Positions 34,725 to 43,850 of a stretch of 64,000 nucleotides of DNA are shown here, piece after piece; the stretch's first letter is position 1; every line of letters starts with the position of its first letter. The position numbers were made by a program, and so were the translations under genes. The DNA is from CAZSAT01 sp964604675 (GTDB lineage: Bacteria; Myxococcota_A; UBA796; CAJQPC01): the NCBI GenBank assembly GCA_964604675.1, contig CAZSAT010000023.1, positions 1-64,000 on the forward strand, written 5' to 3'. The notes beneath the pieces are model-generated. The model had not been told where the DNA came from. It saw only the letters and a program-made list of their open reading frames with translations, and made no database searches.

Positions 34725-36153
34725 GGGTGCCGAACCCGACGTACGCGAAGCCGAGCACGAACAGGAGCTGAAACGGAAAGGCGAGGTAGTACCCGTTGGC
34801 CACGGCCAATCCAACCCCCCACGCGTGGTACGCGGCAAGCACCAGCTCCAGGCCCGGCGTCCAGTCGCGCACGGCCAGGTAGCGTCGAGCGCCTCGCTGC
34901 CGACCGACGGATCCGGTCTTCGGTGTGCGGACGAAGGGCGTGACGCGTCCGCCCAGCGCCTCGGCCACGGCGCGGCTCTGGTTCACACCCATCCCGATGC
35001 CGACCAGCATGACCATGGGCACCATCGCGAGGCTGCTCCACCAGTCCCGTTGGAGCGCGCGCTCCGCGGTGACATAGAAGACCGCGACCGACACGGTGGC
35101 CAGCGCAAACGCCAGCGCGTCCATCCAGCCGGCCCACACGCCTTCCCAGCGGTAGCGCACCAGCAGGGACGGCGGCACGAGCAGCGCAAGCACCGTCATC
35201 AAGGGGTAGGCCACGTTCGCGCAGAGGTGTGCCACGGCTTCGGTCTTGACCGGGAGCGGCAGGTCTGCGCGCAGCAGACGGGGAAGGAGCTTCCGCGCCG
35301 TCTGGATGGACCCCTTCGCCCAACGGTGCTGCTGGGTCTTGAAGTCGGCCATGGTCACCGGCAGCTCCGCAGGCGCCGTGACGTCGGGCAGGTACACGAA
35401 GGACCAGCCCGCGAGCTGTGCCCGGTAGCTCAGGTCGAGATCCTCGGTGAGGGTGTCGTGTTGCCAGCCACCGGCGTCGTCGATGCACCGCCGTCGCCAG
35501 ACGCCCGCAGTTCCGTTGAAGTTGAAGAAGCGGCCGGTGCGATGCCGCGCGGTGTGTTCGACCACGAAGTGCCCGTCGAGCAGCACGGCCTGGGTGCGCG
35601 TGAGCAGCGACAGGTCCCGGTTGAGGTGGTCCCAGCGAGCCTGCACCATCCCCACCGCGGGATCCGCGAAGGACGGCACCGTGGACCGAAGGAAGCTTCG
35701 TGGCGGCAGGAAGTCGGCGTCGAAGACCGCGACGAGGCCCCCGCGGGCCTGCTCGAGCCCGGCAGCCAGCGCGCCCGACTTGTAGCCGACCCGCTCGGTC
35801 CTGCGGATCCACTGCACGTCGAGCCCCGCGGCCCGGTGCCGCTCGACAGCCGCGAGCGAGAGCGCTTCCGAGCCATCGTCGCTGTCGTCGAGGACCTGCA
35901 CCTGGAGGCGCTCGGTGGGCCAGTCGAGCCCGCAGACGGCGTCGATGAGCCGCACGACGACCTCGCCTTCGTTGAAGACGGGCAGCTGGACCGTCACGGT
36001 CGGCAAGTCGCGCTCGCCCGTCGGCGGCGCAAGGCGGCTGCCCCGGCTGCGAAGGAAGAGGGCGGTGAGGTGGTACCGGTGGATCCCCAGCCCGGCCAGG
36101 ATGGTCAGGATGCCTGCGTAGGCGACGAGGACGGCGGCTTCGGCGAGGGTCAT
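34690..36153 (-). CDS. GT2 family processive glycosyltransferase
   Basis: A 487-residue membrane glycosyltransferase. It has one N-terminal helix, a GT-A catalytic domain with LDDSDD, FDADF, TEDLDLSYR and QQHRWAKGS (the D, DxD, TED and QxxRW motifs of cellulose-synthase-like processive enzymes), then four or so C-terminal helices. The sequence is closest in style to the CslA/BcsA-like glucosyltransferases. It probably builds or extends a polysaccharide from a nucleotide sugar. The ATG at 36153 was chosen over an upstream GTG because the membrane segment begins there; a 7-bp inverted repeat lies just upstream. Confidence 0.85.
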   Translation of the reverse strand: MTLAEAAVLVAYAGILTILAGLGIHRYHLTALFLRSRGSRLAPPTGERDLPTVTVQLPVFNEGEVVVRLIDAVCGLDWPTERLQVQVLDDSDDGSEALSLAAVERHRAAGLDVQWIRRTERVGYKSGALAAGLEQARGGLVAVFDADFLPPRSFLRSTVPSFADPAVGMVQARWDHLNRDLSLLTRTQAVLLDGHFVVEHTARHRTGRFFNFNGTAGVWRRRCIDDAGGWQHDTLTEDLDLSYRAQLAGWSFVYLPDVTAPAELPVTMADFKTQQHRWAKGSIQTARKLLPRLLRADLPLPVKTEAVAHLCANVAYPLMTVLALLVPPSLLVRYRWEGVWAGWMDALAFALATVSVAVFYVTAERALQRDWWSSLAMVPMVMLVGIGMGVNQSRAVAEALGGRVTPFVRTPKTGSVGRQRGARRYLAVRDWTPGLELVLAAYHAWGVGLAVANGYYLAFPFQLLFVLGFAYVGFGTLTSWRRPAGAS

Positions 36154-36180
36154 CGACAAGGGCTCGACCTTAGCTTGTCG
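36154..36180. repeat. Inverted repeat just upstream of the GT2 start
   Basis: CGACAAG and CTTGTCG form a 7-bp inverted repeat with a 13-base spacer, ending directly before the GT2 start codon. It could be an operator or fold over the ribosome site. The rest of the 303-base divergent spacer (to 36456) shows no gene and no promoter I can defend. Confidence 0.35.
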
Positions 36181-36456
36181 CGCGCACAACGGCACCGCTG
36201 TAAGCTGTGGTTGGCACCTGCCCGGTGCGTGCTTCGGTCGTTGTCATTGCGTCTCCTCCGTGCTGATCCCTCGGATCGATCTCTCGTCGTGGTGTGCATG
36301 CCCTCTCGCAGGGAAGCCTGAAGCGGCGACATCGGACCCCCCTGATTCATTCGGGAGGAGTCCGACAGGACCACGCGGCCAGGGCGGGGCCACCGCCCGC
36401 TCCCCGGTGAAAGGGGGGCGGGCTACCCCACGTCCCGGAGAGCACACGGAGCCTCC

Positions 36457-37458
36457 ATGTTCGGAATCGCCCTCTGGGCCTGCGCCGCGCGCCAAGCCGC
36501 GTGGGATCACAGCGCGCACCTCCCCAGCCCAGCCCTTCAGGCCGTGTTCGCGTCGGTCGAACCCGAGGTGCTCTTCGCCGAGGCGGTCGACCGCCGCGAA
36601 GCCGGCGACCTGGAAGGCTCCGTCGCCCGCCTCGCCTGGCTGCTGCACGAGGGCGACGAGTCGGCCGCCACGCTCTACCAGATCGGGATCGCATTCGAGG
36701 GCGCCGAGGACTTCGACCAGGCGTTGCTCGTCTACGAGGACTTGTTGCGGGCTCACGACGACGCAGACGTCCGTCGGGACGCTGGGTTTCGCCGCGCGGT
36801 GGTGCTCGACCAGCTCGGGGAGAGCCGGCAGGCGCTCCACCAGCTGAAGAAGGTGCGCCCGCCCAGCGACGGCTTCGACACCCACGACCGGGCGACCTAC
36901 GATCTGCAGCGCGGGGTCGTGCTCGCCGATGCCGGCAAGGAAGCGCGGGCGCGGGAGGCGCTGGAAGCAGCGCTGGCCATCGCCGAGGGACGGGACGATC
37001 TCACCTGGATGGCAGGCCGCGGCTGGGCCGCGCTGCTCGACATGGAGCTCCGCAGCGCGGCCGCCTTGAGCCTGGACGGTTCGGAGAAGCGCGTCACGGA
37101 ACGCTTCGTCACGCGACGGGAACACCTCGCGACCGCCACCTCGATCCTCGTGGACCGCCTGGTGCCCCTGGAGGAACCCACCTGGCTGCTCCATGCGCTG
37201 CTCGGGCTGGGCGATGCGAGCGTGGCGCTCCACCGGGATCTGCTGGCGTCCACCGTCCCCAGGCGGCTCACGGCCGAGCAGGCCGGCATCTACCAGGAGC
37301 TCCTGCGCGAACAGGCCGCAGGCTTCCTCGCCGACGGCTGGCGCTGCTACGACGAGGGCGCCGCCCTCGCGGGACGTCTCCACCTGGACAACCGCTACGC
37401 CCGTCTGCTGCGCGAACGACGGGACGCGCTCGACCTCACGGCCGCCACGTCCCCGTGA
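36457..37458 (+). CDS. TPR lipoprotein
   Basis: A 333-residue protein with the short leader MFGIALWAC, a lipobox-like cysteine at position 9, and TPR-like helices from about residue 45 to 170 (LFAEAVDRREAGDLEGSVARL, ALLVYEDLLRAH, YDLQRGVVLADAGKEARAREAL). The remainder is helical and unassigned. It starts after GGAGCC and is convergent with ftsZ, whose stop is 6 bases away. It is probably a periplasmic scaffold; its position beside the division cluster may be chance. Confidence 0.7.
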   Translation: MFGIALWACAARQAAWDHSAHLPSPALQAVFASVEPEVLFAEAVDRREAGDLEGSVARLAWLLHEGDESAATLYQIGIAFEGAEDFDQALLVYEDLLRAHDDADVRRDAGFRRAVVLDQLGESRQALHQLKKVRPPSDGFDTHDRATYDLQRGVVLADAGKEARAREALEAALAIAEGRDDLTWMAGRGWAALLDMELRSAAALSLDGSEKRVTERFVTRREHLATATSILVDRLVPLEEPTWLLHALLGLGDASVALHRDLLASTVPRRLTAEQAGIYQELLREQAAGFLADGWRCYDEGAALAGRLHLDNRYARLLRERRDALDLTAATSP

Positions 37459-37464
37459 GCGCAC

Positions 37465-38589
37465 TCAGTCGATGGAGCGCGAGAAGAAGGTCGGGATGTC
37501 GTAGTCGTCGCTGTTGAGGTCGAAGCCGCTCGACATCGACTCCGGCGTGCGACCACGGCGCTGCGGACCGCGGCCACCGTTCGCGACCATCTGCACCACG
37601 CGACGCTCGACGGCCGGCTGCGTGGCACGCGCCTGCTCCTCGAAGCCCGTGGCGATGACGGTCACGCGCGCCTCATCTTCCATGCTCTCGTCGTACACGA
37701 GCCCCCAGATGACGTGGGCGTCCTCGTGGGCCTCTTCCTGGATGAGCGAGCTGGCCTCGTGCACCTCGTACAGGGTGAGGTCAGCGTTGCCCGTGACGTT
37801 GATCAGCACGCTGGTGGCTCCGGCGATGCTCACGTCGTCCAAGAGCGGCGACGAGATCGCCTTCTGCGCGGCATCCACACACTTGTGGTCACCGTTCGCG
37901 GTGCCGATGCCCATCATCGCCACGCCCTTGTTCGCCATGATCGTGCGGACATCGGCGAAGTCGACGTTGATCTGACCGCTGTCGTTGATGAGATCGCTCA
38001 CGCCCTTGACGGCCTGCAGCAGCACCTCGTCTGCCATGCGGAAGGCCTCCTTGAGCGTGGTGCGCTCCGTGGCCATCGAAAGCAGGCGCTGGTTCGGGAT
38101 GGTGATGAGGGTGTCGACCACGCTCTTCAGGTTCTCGACGCCGTGGTCGCCTTGCTTCCGGCGGCGCTTCCCTTCGAAGAAGAACGGACGCGTCACCACA
38201 CCCACCGTCAACGCACCGATCTCCTTGCAGATCTGGGCGATGACCGGCGCAGCTCCGGTGCCCGTGCCGCCACCCATGCCCGCGGTCACGAACACCATGT
38301 CGGCACCGACGAGCAGCTCGGCGAGGCGCTCGCGGTCCTCGAGCGCGCTCTCGCGGCCCATGTCCGGGTTCGAGCCCGCACCGAGCCCCTTGGTCAGCTG
38401 CGTGCCCAGCTGGAAACGGCGAGGCGCCAGGCTCTTGGCGAGGTCCTGGGCGTCGGTGTTCACGGCGATGAACTCCACGCCCTTCAGGCCGTTGGCGATC
38501 ATCGTGTTGACGGCGTTGTTACCGCCGCCGCCGACGCCGATCACCTTGATGCGTGCGCCCATCAGCTCGTTTTCGATCATCTCGATCAT
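37465..38589 (-). CDS. ftsZ: Cell division GTPase FtsZ
   Basis: A 374-residue tubulin homologue that forms the Z ring. GTP-binding GGGTGTGAAP and VGGGGNNAVN are present, as are the T7 loop region with NVDFADV and the C-terminal conserved peptide DYDIPTFFSR used to dock ZipA/FtsA-like partners. The ATG at 38589 has CGAGGT upstream. It is the last gene of the dcw cluster, 56 bases after ftsQ; ftsA, which normally lies between them, is absent. Confidence 0.96.
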   Translation of the reverse strand: MIEMIENELMGARIKVIGVGGGGNNAVNTMIANGLKGVEFIAVNTDAQDLAKSLAPRRFQLGTQLTKGLGAGSNPDMGRESALEDRERLAELLVGADMVFVTAGMGGGTGTGAAPVIAQICKEIGALTVGVVTRPFFFEGKRRRKQGDHGVENLKSVVDTLITIPNQRLLSMATERTTLKEAFRMADEVLLQAVKGVSDLINDSGQINVDFADVRTIMANKGVAMMGIGTANGDHKCVDAAQKAISSPLLDDVSIAGATSVLINVTGNADLTLYEVHEASSLIQEEAHEDAHVIWGLVYDESMEDEARVTVIATGFEEQARATQPAVERRVVQMVANGGRGPQRRGRTPESMSSGFDLNSDDYDIPTFFSRSID

Positions 38590-38645
38590 GGGGGGACCTC
38601 GGGGAGTTTCTTGTGGGGCTTGTGGAGAGAGCCGGGGAGCTCGGC

Positions 38646-39392
38646 TCAGGTGGGAAGCGGGGTGACGATGGCGCGGTCGATCAGATCGAGGTCGACGCGC
38701 GTCGGTGTCTGGAGATCGAGCCCAGACGCCACGAGCCTGTCGAGGCGCTCCAGGCGCTTTGCGGGGTCCAGGAGGCCGAGGTGGACGGCACTGCCCGAAC
38801 GAAGTCGGAGGGTGAAGCCCAGATCGGCATCGAAGGCCAGCTCGCTCACGTCCTCGGCGGCGAGGCTGGCGTGACCGTCCAGCGCATGGAGCAGCGCAAC
38901 CGCCTCGATCACCACCCGTTGGCCCACGCTGGCGTGTTCGTGCACGAGCCGCCCGTCGAGGCCCGTGAGCACGGGCAGATCCAGATCGCTGGCGTGGGCA
39001 CGCGCGAAGACCTGACCGAGCGTCGAGACACGGAAGAGTCCGTCTTCGACCAGCAGCAGCATGGCCTGTTGGTGCTCGACGACACGGATCTCCACCCGAC
39101 CCTGCAGATCCCGGCGCACCTCGGAGCTGGCGACCCAAGGGTGACGGTCGACTGCCGCGACGGCGCCGTTGAGGTCGAGCGCAGTGAGCGGCTGGCCAGG
39201 ACGGATGTCGGCGAGGTGACGAAGCGAGGTGTCGGACGCGTGCTGAGCGCCGACGACCTCGACCGACGCGACGCGCGGCACCGCCTCGGCCAGCGCATCG
39301 CGCTGCCAGGCGGCCAGGGCGACCCCCCCCGCGACCACCAGGACCACGGGGAGCTTCGCCTGCGCGTGCATGACCGACCACATCTGCTTCAC
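38646..39392 (-). CDS. ftsQ: Cell division protein FtsQ
   Basis: A 248-residue bitopic inner-membrane protein: short cytosolic tail, one helix at about 13-28, then a POTRA domain (about 42-110; VASVEVVGAQHASDTSL ... HPWVASSEVRRDLQGRVEIRV) and the FtsQ beta domain. It links FtsL/FtsB to the divisome. Sequence identity is low, as is usual for FtsQ; position between ddl and ftsZ supports the call. A GTG at 39392 is used here; ATG 39383 is also possible. A separate promoter lies about 60 bases upstream. Confidence 0.85.
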   Translation of the reverse strand: MKQMWSVMHAQAKLPVVLVVAGGVALAAWQRDALAEAVPRVASVEVVGAQHASDTSLRHLADIRPGQPLTALDLNGAVAAVDRHPWVASSEVRRDLQGRVEIRVVEHQQAMLLLVEDGLFRVSTLGQVFARAHASDLDLPVLTGLDGRLVHEHASVGQRVVIEAVALLHALDGHASLAAEDVSELAFDADLGFTLRLRSGSAVHLGLLDPAKRLERLDRLVASGLDLQTPTRVDLDLIDRAIVTPLPT

Positions 39393-39454
39393 CTGCCGCT
39401 TCAGCTCCAGCGCCCGAGACGGGCGCCGGGAGGCGCTTCAACCGCTACCAGGTG

Positions 39455-39484
39455 ATTGTAAGAAGCCCGCTCAACTCTTGACAA
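39455..39484 (-). promoter_or_regulatory. Sigma70-type promoter upstream of ftsQ-ftsZ
   Basis: Minus strand TTGTCA, 18-base spacer, TACAAT, about 60 bases before the ftsQ start. The region is A/T-rich against a GC-rich background. It would give ftsQ and ftsZ their own transcript at the only place, apart from the ftsI-murE gap, where the dcw genes are not touching. Confidence 0.55.
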
Positions 39485-39551
39485 GTAAATAGGTCGCTTT
39501 TTTGTGACAGGCCCCGAAAGACGACGCCGTCGGGCGTTCAGTGGGATCGGA

Positions 39552-39565
39552 GCAAGGATCCTTGC
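39552..39565. repeat. Palindrome GCAAGGATCCTTGC
   Basis: A perfect 14-bp palindrome in the ddl-ftsQ spacer, just after the ddl stop. The first 13 bases recur at 53231-53243 in the spacer upstream of mraZ. Confidence 0.7.
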
Positions 39566-39575
39566 CGATGACGCG

Positions 39576-40499
39576 TCAACCGTCGTGGGGCGCGAGATGG
39601 AGCCTGGCCCGGAGCAACAGCCCATCGACGAGGCTGTCGAAGTCGACGCCGACGGCCTGCGCCGCCATGGGCGAGAGGCTGGTGGCCGTCATGCCGGGAA
39701 TGGTGTTGATCTCCAGGAACCAGGGCACGCCCTGGGCGTCCACGATGAAGTCGGCCCGCGCGATGCCCGAGAGCCCCAGGGTCTGGTAGGCGGTCACCGC
39801 ACCGGCTCGAGCCAGCCGAGCCGTGTCCTCCGGCAGCATCGCCGGGACCACGTAGCGGGTCGCTCCCTTGGTGTACTTGGCCTCGAAGTCGAAGAACCCC
39901 GACTCCGGAACGATGGCGACCACAGGGAGCGCGCGCCCGTCGAGCACGGCGACCGTGATCTCGTCGCCGGCGATGCGCTGCTCCAGCAGGACGGTGTCGT
40001 CGAGCTCGCCAAGCTCGACCAGGGCACGCTCGAGGCCGGCCTCGTCGTCGACCATCGCGATGCCGAGGGTCGAGCCCCCACACGGCGTCTTGGCGACGAC
40101 GGGCAGCCCGATGTGGGGCAGGCCGTCACCGCGCCTCCACACCGCGTCCGCCGGCATCGCGATGTCGGTGTCGGCGAGGAGCCGCTTGGTGGTGACCTTG
40201 TCCATCGCGACCGCGGACTCCTTGGGACCGGAGCCGGTGTACGGAATGCGCATCACCTCCAACAGGCCCTGCACGCAGCCGTCTTCGCCAAAGGCGCCGT
40301 GGAGGGCGATCCAGACCGCGCGGGCGCCCGACGCGACCAGCTGCGCCGGTAGATCGGGCCCGACGTCGATGCCCACGACGTCCCAGCCCTTGCGCTCCAG
40401 CGCGCCGAGCACCGCAGCCCCCGACTCCAAGCTCACGCCCCGCTCGCTCGACAGGCCGCCCATCAAGACCGCCACGGGCCAGTCACGTTGTACCTGCAT
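39576..40499 (-). CDS. ddl: D-alanine--D-alanine ligase
   Basis: A 307-residue ATP-grasp enzyme that makes the D-Ala-D-Ala dipeptide for MurF. Seen are the N-terminal VLMGGLSSERGVSLESG, HGAFGEDGCVQGLLE, the ATP-grasp segments PVVAKTPCGGSTLGI and LLEQRIAGDEITVAVLDG, and the C-terminal ADFIVD...FLEINTIPGM that binds Mg-ATP. The length matches the family. It overlaps the murB stop (TGATG), so the two are coupled. Confidence 0.95.
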   Translation of the reverse strand: MQVQRDWPVAVLMGGLSSERGVSLESGAAVLGALERKGWDVVGIDVGPDLPAQLVASGARAVWIALHGAFGEDGCVQGLLEVMRIPYTGSGPKESAVAMDKVTTKRLLADTDIAMPADAVWRRGDGLPHIGLPVVAKTPCGGSTLGIAMVDDEAGLERALVELGELDDTVLLEQRIAGDEITVAVLDGRALPVVAIVPESGFFDFEAKYTKGATRYVVPAMLPEDTARLARAGAVTAYQTLGLSGIARADFIVDAQGVPWFLEINTIPGMTATSLSPMAAQAVGVDFDSLVDGLLLRARLHLAPHDG

Positions 40500-41326
40500 C
40501 AGCTCCTCCCGACGGGTCGACGCTCGACCTCGAGCTCGACCCCACTGACCGTCTTCACGCGGTCCTTGATCATCTTCACCAGCAGCCTGTGATCCGCCGA
40601 GCTGCCCCCACCGAGGTGCACGAGCGCGTTCGGCTCCCGCTCCCCCACGCGCAGCTGCCGAAGCCTCACGCCACAGAGGCCCGCCTCGGCGATGGCCCGG
40701 GCAGCCGTCACGTGCTCCGAGTCCTTCATCAAGCGCCCCGGCAGGCCTTCGGCTTCTCCGCGCCGCGCCTGCCGAGCCTCAGCGTAGTCGCCGAGCCCCA
40801 CCATGGGCCGGAGCGCCAGGCGAAGGGAGGTCGCCACCCGGTTGGCGGAGGCCTGCTTCGCCCACGAAAAGACCGACCCTCGCAAGGCCCTCACAGCGAC
40901 CGGCGCGACGTGGCCCGCGCGCCAGGCCGAGGCCACCGTCCCCGCACGGCCGGCGAGCGCCTCGACACCCGCCAGCCCTTCCGCTTCGGCCCAGCAAGCG
41001 AACACGCTCGCGCCCACTTCGGTGCCGACGTCGACCATGAGCCCATCACGGGTCATCCCGCGGGCCGCTCCCCCGAGCGCCATCCACGCCCCCCCGAGCC
41101 CGCCGTCCAACACCCAGTCGGGTGCCGCCGACCAGGGTCGGAGCGGCACGTCAGCGGCGCTGGCCAGCCTCGCGGCCTCGCCAGCCGCCGCTTCGGTCTC
41201 TGCCAGGAGCCAGAGATCGATCGGCCCGCCGAGGCGGAGGGTGGTGTGCCGCGCCGCGGGCTCGCCGGCGCGCACGACCAGGTCGGGCACCTCTTCCAAC
41301 GCTGCGACGAAGGCGTCTTCGATCAT
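40499..41326 (-). CDS. murB: Divergent UDP-N-acetylenolpyruvylglucosamine reductase (MurB-like)
   Basis: A 275-residue protein in the usual murB slot. The backbone of MurB is recognisable (HTTLRLGGPIDLWLLAET; EGLAGVEALAGRAGTVASA; AIAEAGLCGVRLRQLRVG ... VSGVELEVERRPVG), but key motifs are lost: the FAD-binding GxGSN is replaced, GIPGTVGGA..NAG reads GRAGTVASAWRAGH, and the loop with the catalytic serine (GSxFKNP) reads GRLMKDS. It is also shorter than most. MurB normally reduces UDP-GlcNAc-enolpyruvate to UDP-MurNAc. This copy may be inactive, structural or highly diverged. It is coupled at both ends (ATGA with murC, TGATG with ddl). Confidence 0.75.
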   Translation of the reverse strand: MIEDAFVAALEEVPDLVVRAGEPAARHTTLRLGGPIDLWLLAETEAAAGEAARLASAADVPLRPWSAAPDWVLDGGLGGAWMALGGAARGMTRDGLMVDVGTEVGASVFACWAEAEGLAGVEALAGRAGTVASAWRAGHVAPVAVRALRGSVFSWAKQASANRVATSLRLALRPMVGLGDYAEARQARRGEAEGLPGRLMKDSEHVTAARAIAEAGLCGVRLRQLRVGEREPNALVHLGGGSSADHRLLVKMIKDRVKTVSGVELEVERRPVGRS

Positions 41327-42699
41327 GAATCGAGCGCCGAGAGCAGGCGTTCGCAGAGGGTGTTCACGTGGCCGGCGCCGAGCGTGATCACCAGATCACC
41401 AGGTCGCTGCTCACGCACCAGCCAAGCGAGCGCGCCATCGAGATCGTCGCACTCCGAGACCCCCCTGTGGCCGTGCGCCCGCAGCCCGTCGGCGAGCGCG
41501 GCGTGATCGACCCCCGCGATCGGCTCCTCCCCCGCCGCATAGACAGGACAGACCAACACCTCGTCGGCAGCGTTGAAGGCCCGGCAGAAGTCCGCCTGCA
41601 GGTCGCGCACTCGGCTGTAGCGGTGGGGCTGGAACACCGCGACCACCCGGCGTTCCGGGAAGCCCTCACGGGCGGCCGTCAGGGTCGCCGAGATCTCCAC
41701 GGGATGGTGCCCGTAGTCGTCGACCACGAGCACATCGGCGACCTCGCCACGCACCGTGAAGCGGCGCTGCACGCCCGTGAACCCCGACAGGCCATCGCGG
41801 ATGGTGTGGAAGGGGATGTCGAGCTCCAGGGCCGTGGCGACCGCGGCCAGCGCGTTCTGCACGTTGTGCTGGCCGGGCATGCCCAGCTCGATCACGCCCA
41901 GCCGCTCGCCGAGGCGATGCACCTCGAACGACGTGGCCAGACCGTCGGCGCGGAGCTCGGCGGCGCGCACCTCGGCCTGGCGACTCAGCCCGTAGGTGAC
42001 CACCTTCTTTCGGAGGCGGGGCAGCAGGTCCTGCACGACGGGATGATCGAGGCAGGCGACCGTGAATCCGTAGAACGGCACCTTGTTTCCGAAGGCCGCG
42101 AAGGTGTCGGTGAGGGCCTCGAAGCTGCCGTAGTGGTCGAGGTGTTCCGGGTCGACGTTGGTGACGATGGCGATGGTGGGCGCGAGCAGCATGAAGCTGC
42201 CGTCGCTCTCGTCGGCTTCGGCCACCAGGAACTCGCCGCGACCGAGCCGCGCGTTGCTGCCGATGGCATCCAGGATGCCGCCGATCACCACCGTCGGGTC
42301 CAGGTCCGCGCGGGCCAGGACCGTGGCGAGCATCGACGTGGTGGTGGTCTTGCCATGGGTACCGGCGACCGCGATTCCGGACTTCACCCGCATCAGCTCG
42401 GCGAGCATCTCCGCCCTCGGAATCACCGGGACGTGGGCTTCGTGCGCCGCTCGGATCTCGGGGTTTTCCTCGGAGACGGCGGTGGACTTCACCACCACGT
42501 CCGCAGAGCCCAGGTTGCCGGGCTCGTGCCCGATGTGCACCTCGGCACCCAAGCGCCGCAGACGCTGCACGGCCGCCCCCGCCTTGAGGTCGCTCCCGGT
42601 GACCGAGTACCCCAGGTTGAGCAGCACCTCGGCGATGCCACACATGCCGGAGCCGCCGATACCGACGAAGTGGATCTGGCCGACCTTGCCACGAAACAT
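41323..42699 (-). CDS. murC: UDP-N-acetylmuramate--L-alanine ligase
   Basis: A 458-residue Mur ligase adding L-Ala to UDP-MurNAc. N-terminal IHFVGIGGSGMCGIAEVL binds the uridine nucleotide; the ATP loop GTHGKTTTTSM, the EADESDGS metal site and DDYGHHPVEI, typical of MurC, are all present. The ATG at 42699 overlaps the ftsW stop (TGATG). In most dcw clusters murG sits between ftsW and murC; here they touch directly. Confidence 0.96.
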   Translation of the reverse strand: MFRGKVGQIHFVGIGGSGMCGIAEVLLNLGYSVTGSDLKAGAAVQRLRRLGAEVHIGHEPGNLGSADVVVKSTAVSEENPEIRAAHEAHVPVIPRAEMLAELMRVKSGIAVAGTHGKTTTTSMLATVLARADLDPTVVIGGILDAIGSNARLGRGEFLVAEADESDGSFMLLAPTIAIVTNVDPEHLDHYGSFEALTDTFAAFGNKVPFYGFTVACLDHPVVQDLLPRLRKKVVTYGLSRQAEVRAAELRADGLATSFEVHRLGERLGVIELGMPGQHNVQNALAAVATALELDIPFHTIRDGLSGFTGVQRRFTVRGEVADVLVVDDYGHHPVEISATLTAAREGFPERRVVAVFQPHRYSRVRDLQADFCRAFNAADEVLVCPVYAAGEEPIAGVDHAALADGLRAHGHRGVSECDDLDGALAWLVREQRPGDLVITLGAGHVNTLCERLLSALDS

Positions 42700-43850
42700 C
42701 AGGCGCTCCGGAGGGCCTCGGGCAGCGGGGCCGCCGAGAAGCTGGGGCGCCGTGCTCGGCTGGACGCGGCGGCCACGTTCAGCAGCGCGCCGATGGAGAA
42801 GAGGTGGCACATCAAGGCGGACGGCCCGTAGCTCATGAAGGGCAGCACGAGGCCCTTCGGCGGCAACACGCCCATCTCGACCCCAAGGTTCAAGGCAGCC
42901 TGGATGCCGATGAGCGCGGTGAGCGCGCCGGCGACCAGGGTTCCGAAGAGGTCCGGCGCGCGACGCGAGATGGCCAGTCCCCGCCAGCAGAGGGCCGCGT
43001 ACAGTCCGAGGAGCACGAGCACGCCGACGAGGCCTGCCTCCTCGGCGAACACAGCGCCGACGAAGTCGGTCCACGGCTCGGGGAGGAACAGGTGCTTGGC
43101 CTGCCCTTCCCCGAGACCTGCCCCGGTGAGCCCGCCGTTGGAGAAGGCGATCATCGACTGGATCACATGGTAGCCGGTGCCCGCCGGATCGGCCCACGGG
43201 TCGATGAAGCTCATGACCCGCTTCATGCGGTACGAGAACAGCAGGACCAGAGGGATGCCCGCCGCCACGCCGAGCGCCACGAGCCCGCCGACCCAACGCA
43301 GCGGGAGTCCTGCGAGGAAGAGCACCAGGCCGGCGGTCAGGGCCAAGAGCACCGTGGTGCCGAAGTCCGGCTCGAGGAGGGTGAGCACCATGAGCGGCGC
43401 CGGGATGAGCAGGGCGGGCACCATCACACGCTTCAGGTCGGTGAGCGCGCCGGCGCGACGGGACAGGAAGTCCGCCATGCAGACGACCAGGGCCAGCTTC
43501 GCGAACTCCGAAGGCTGCACGTGCACGCCTGCCATCCCGATCCAGCGCGAGGCGCCGTTGGCGGAGTGGCTGATGCCGGGGACGAAGCAGAAGCTCAGGC
43601 CGAGCATACAGAGCGCATAGAACGCCCAGGCCCCCTCTCGTAGCCACCGGTACGGCATCCATGCCAGGCCGCACGCGCCGGCAACGCCCACGGCCACGCC
43701 GAAGGCCTGCCGCTTCACGTAGTAGAGGCTGTCGCCGCTCCAATCCAGCGCCGTCGGACCGCTGGCCGACTGCACCATGAGCAGACCCAGCACCAGCAAG
43801 GCTGCCACCAGGCCGATCAGGACCCCATCACGCTTGTTGGGCACACTCAT
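42699..43850 (-). CDS. ftsW: Lipid II polymerase/flippase FtsW (SEDS family)
   Basis: A 383-residue membrane protein with about ten helices. SEDS signatures include NGASRWIGMAGVHVQPSEFAKLALV, the loop with GYHVIQSMIAFSNGG, FLPEPWTDFVGAVFAEEAG, and PPKGLVLPFMSYG. With its partner FtsI it polymerises lipid II at the septum. It ends with a basic, Ala/Ser-rich tail. The start overlaps the murD stop (ATGA) and the stop overlaps murC. The FtsI partner is in the same cluster. Confidence 0.95.
   Translation of the reverse strand: MSVPNKRDGVLIGLVAALLVLGLLMVQSASGPTALDWSGDSLYYVKRQAFGVAVGVAGACGLAWMPYRWLREGAWAFYALCMLGLSFCFVPGISHSANGASRWIGMAGVHVQPSEFAKLALVVCMADFLSRRAGALTDLKRVMVPALLIPAPLMVLTLLEPDFGTTVLLALTAGLVLFLAGLPLRWVGGLVALGVAAGIPLVLLFSYRMKRVMSFIDPWADPAGTGYHVIQSMIAFSNGGLTGAGLGEGQAKHLFLPEPWTDFVGAVFAEEAGLVGVLVLLGLYAALCWRGLAISRRAPDLFGTLVAGALTALIGIQAALNLGVEMGVLPPKGLVLPFMSYGPSALMCHLFSIGALLNVAAASSRARRPSFSAAPLPEALRSA

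Noticed and set aside
39478..39500. TTGACA on the plus strand in the ddl-ftsQ spacer as a promoter
   Set aside because: No -10 hexamer at a suitable distance and no plus-strand gene downstream; the minus-strand signal fits better.
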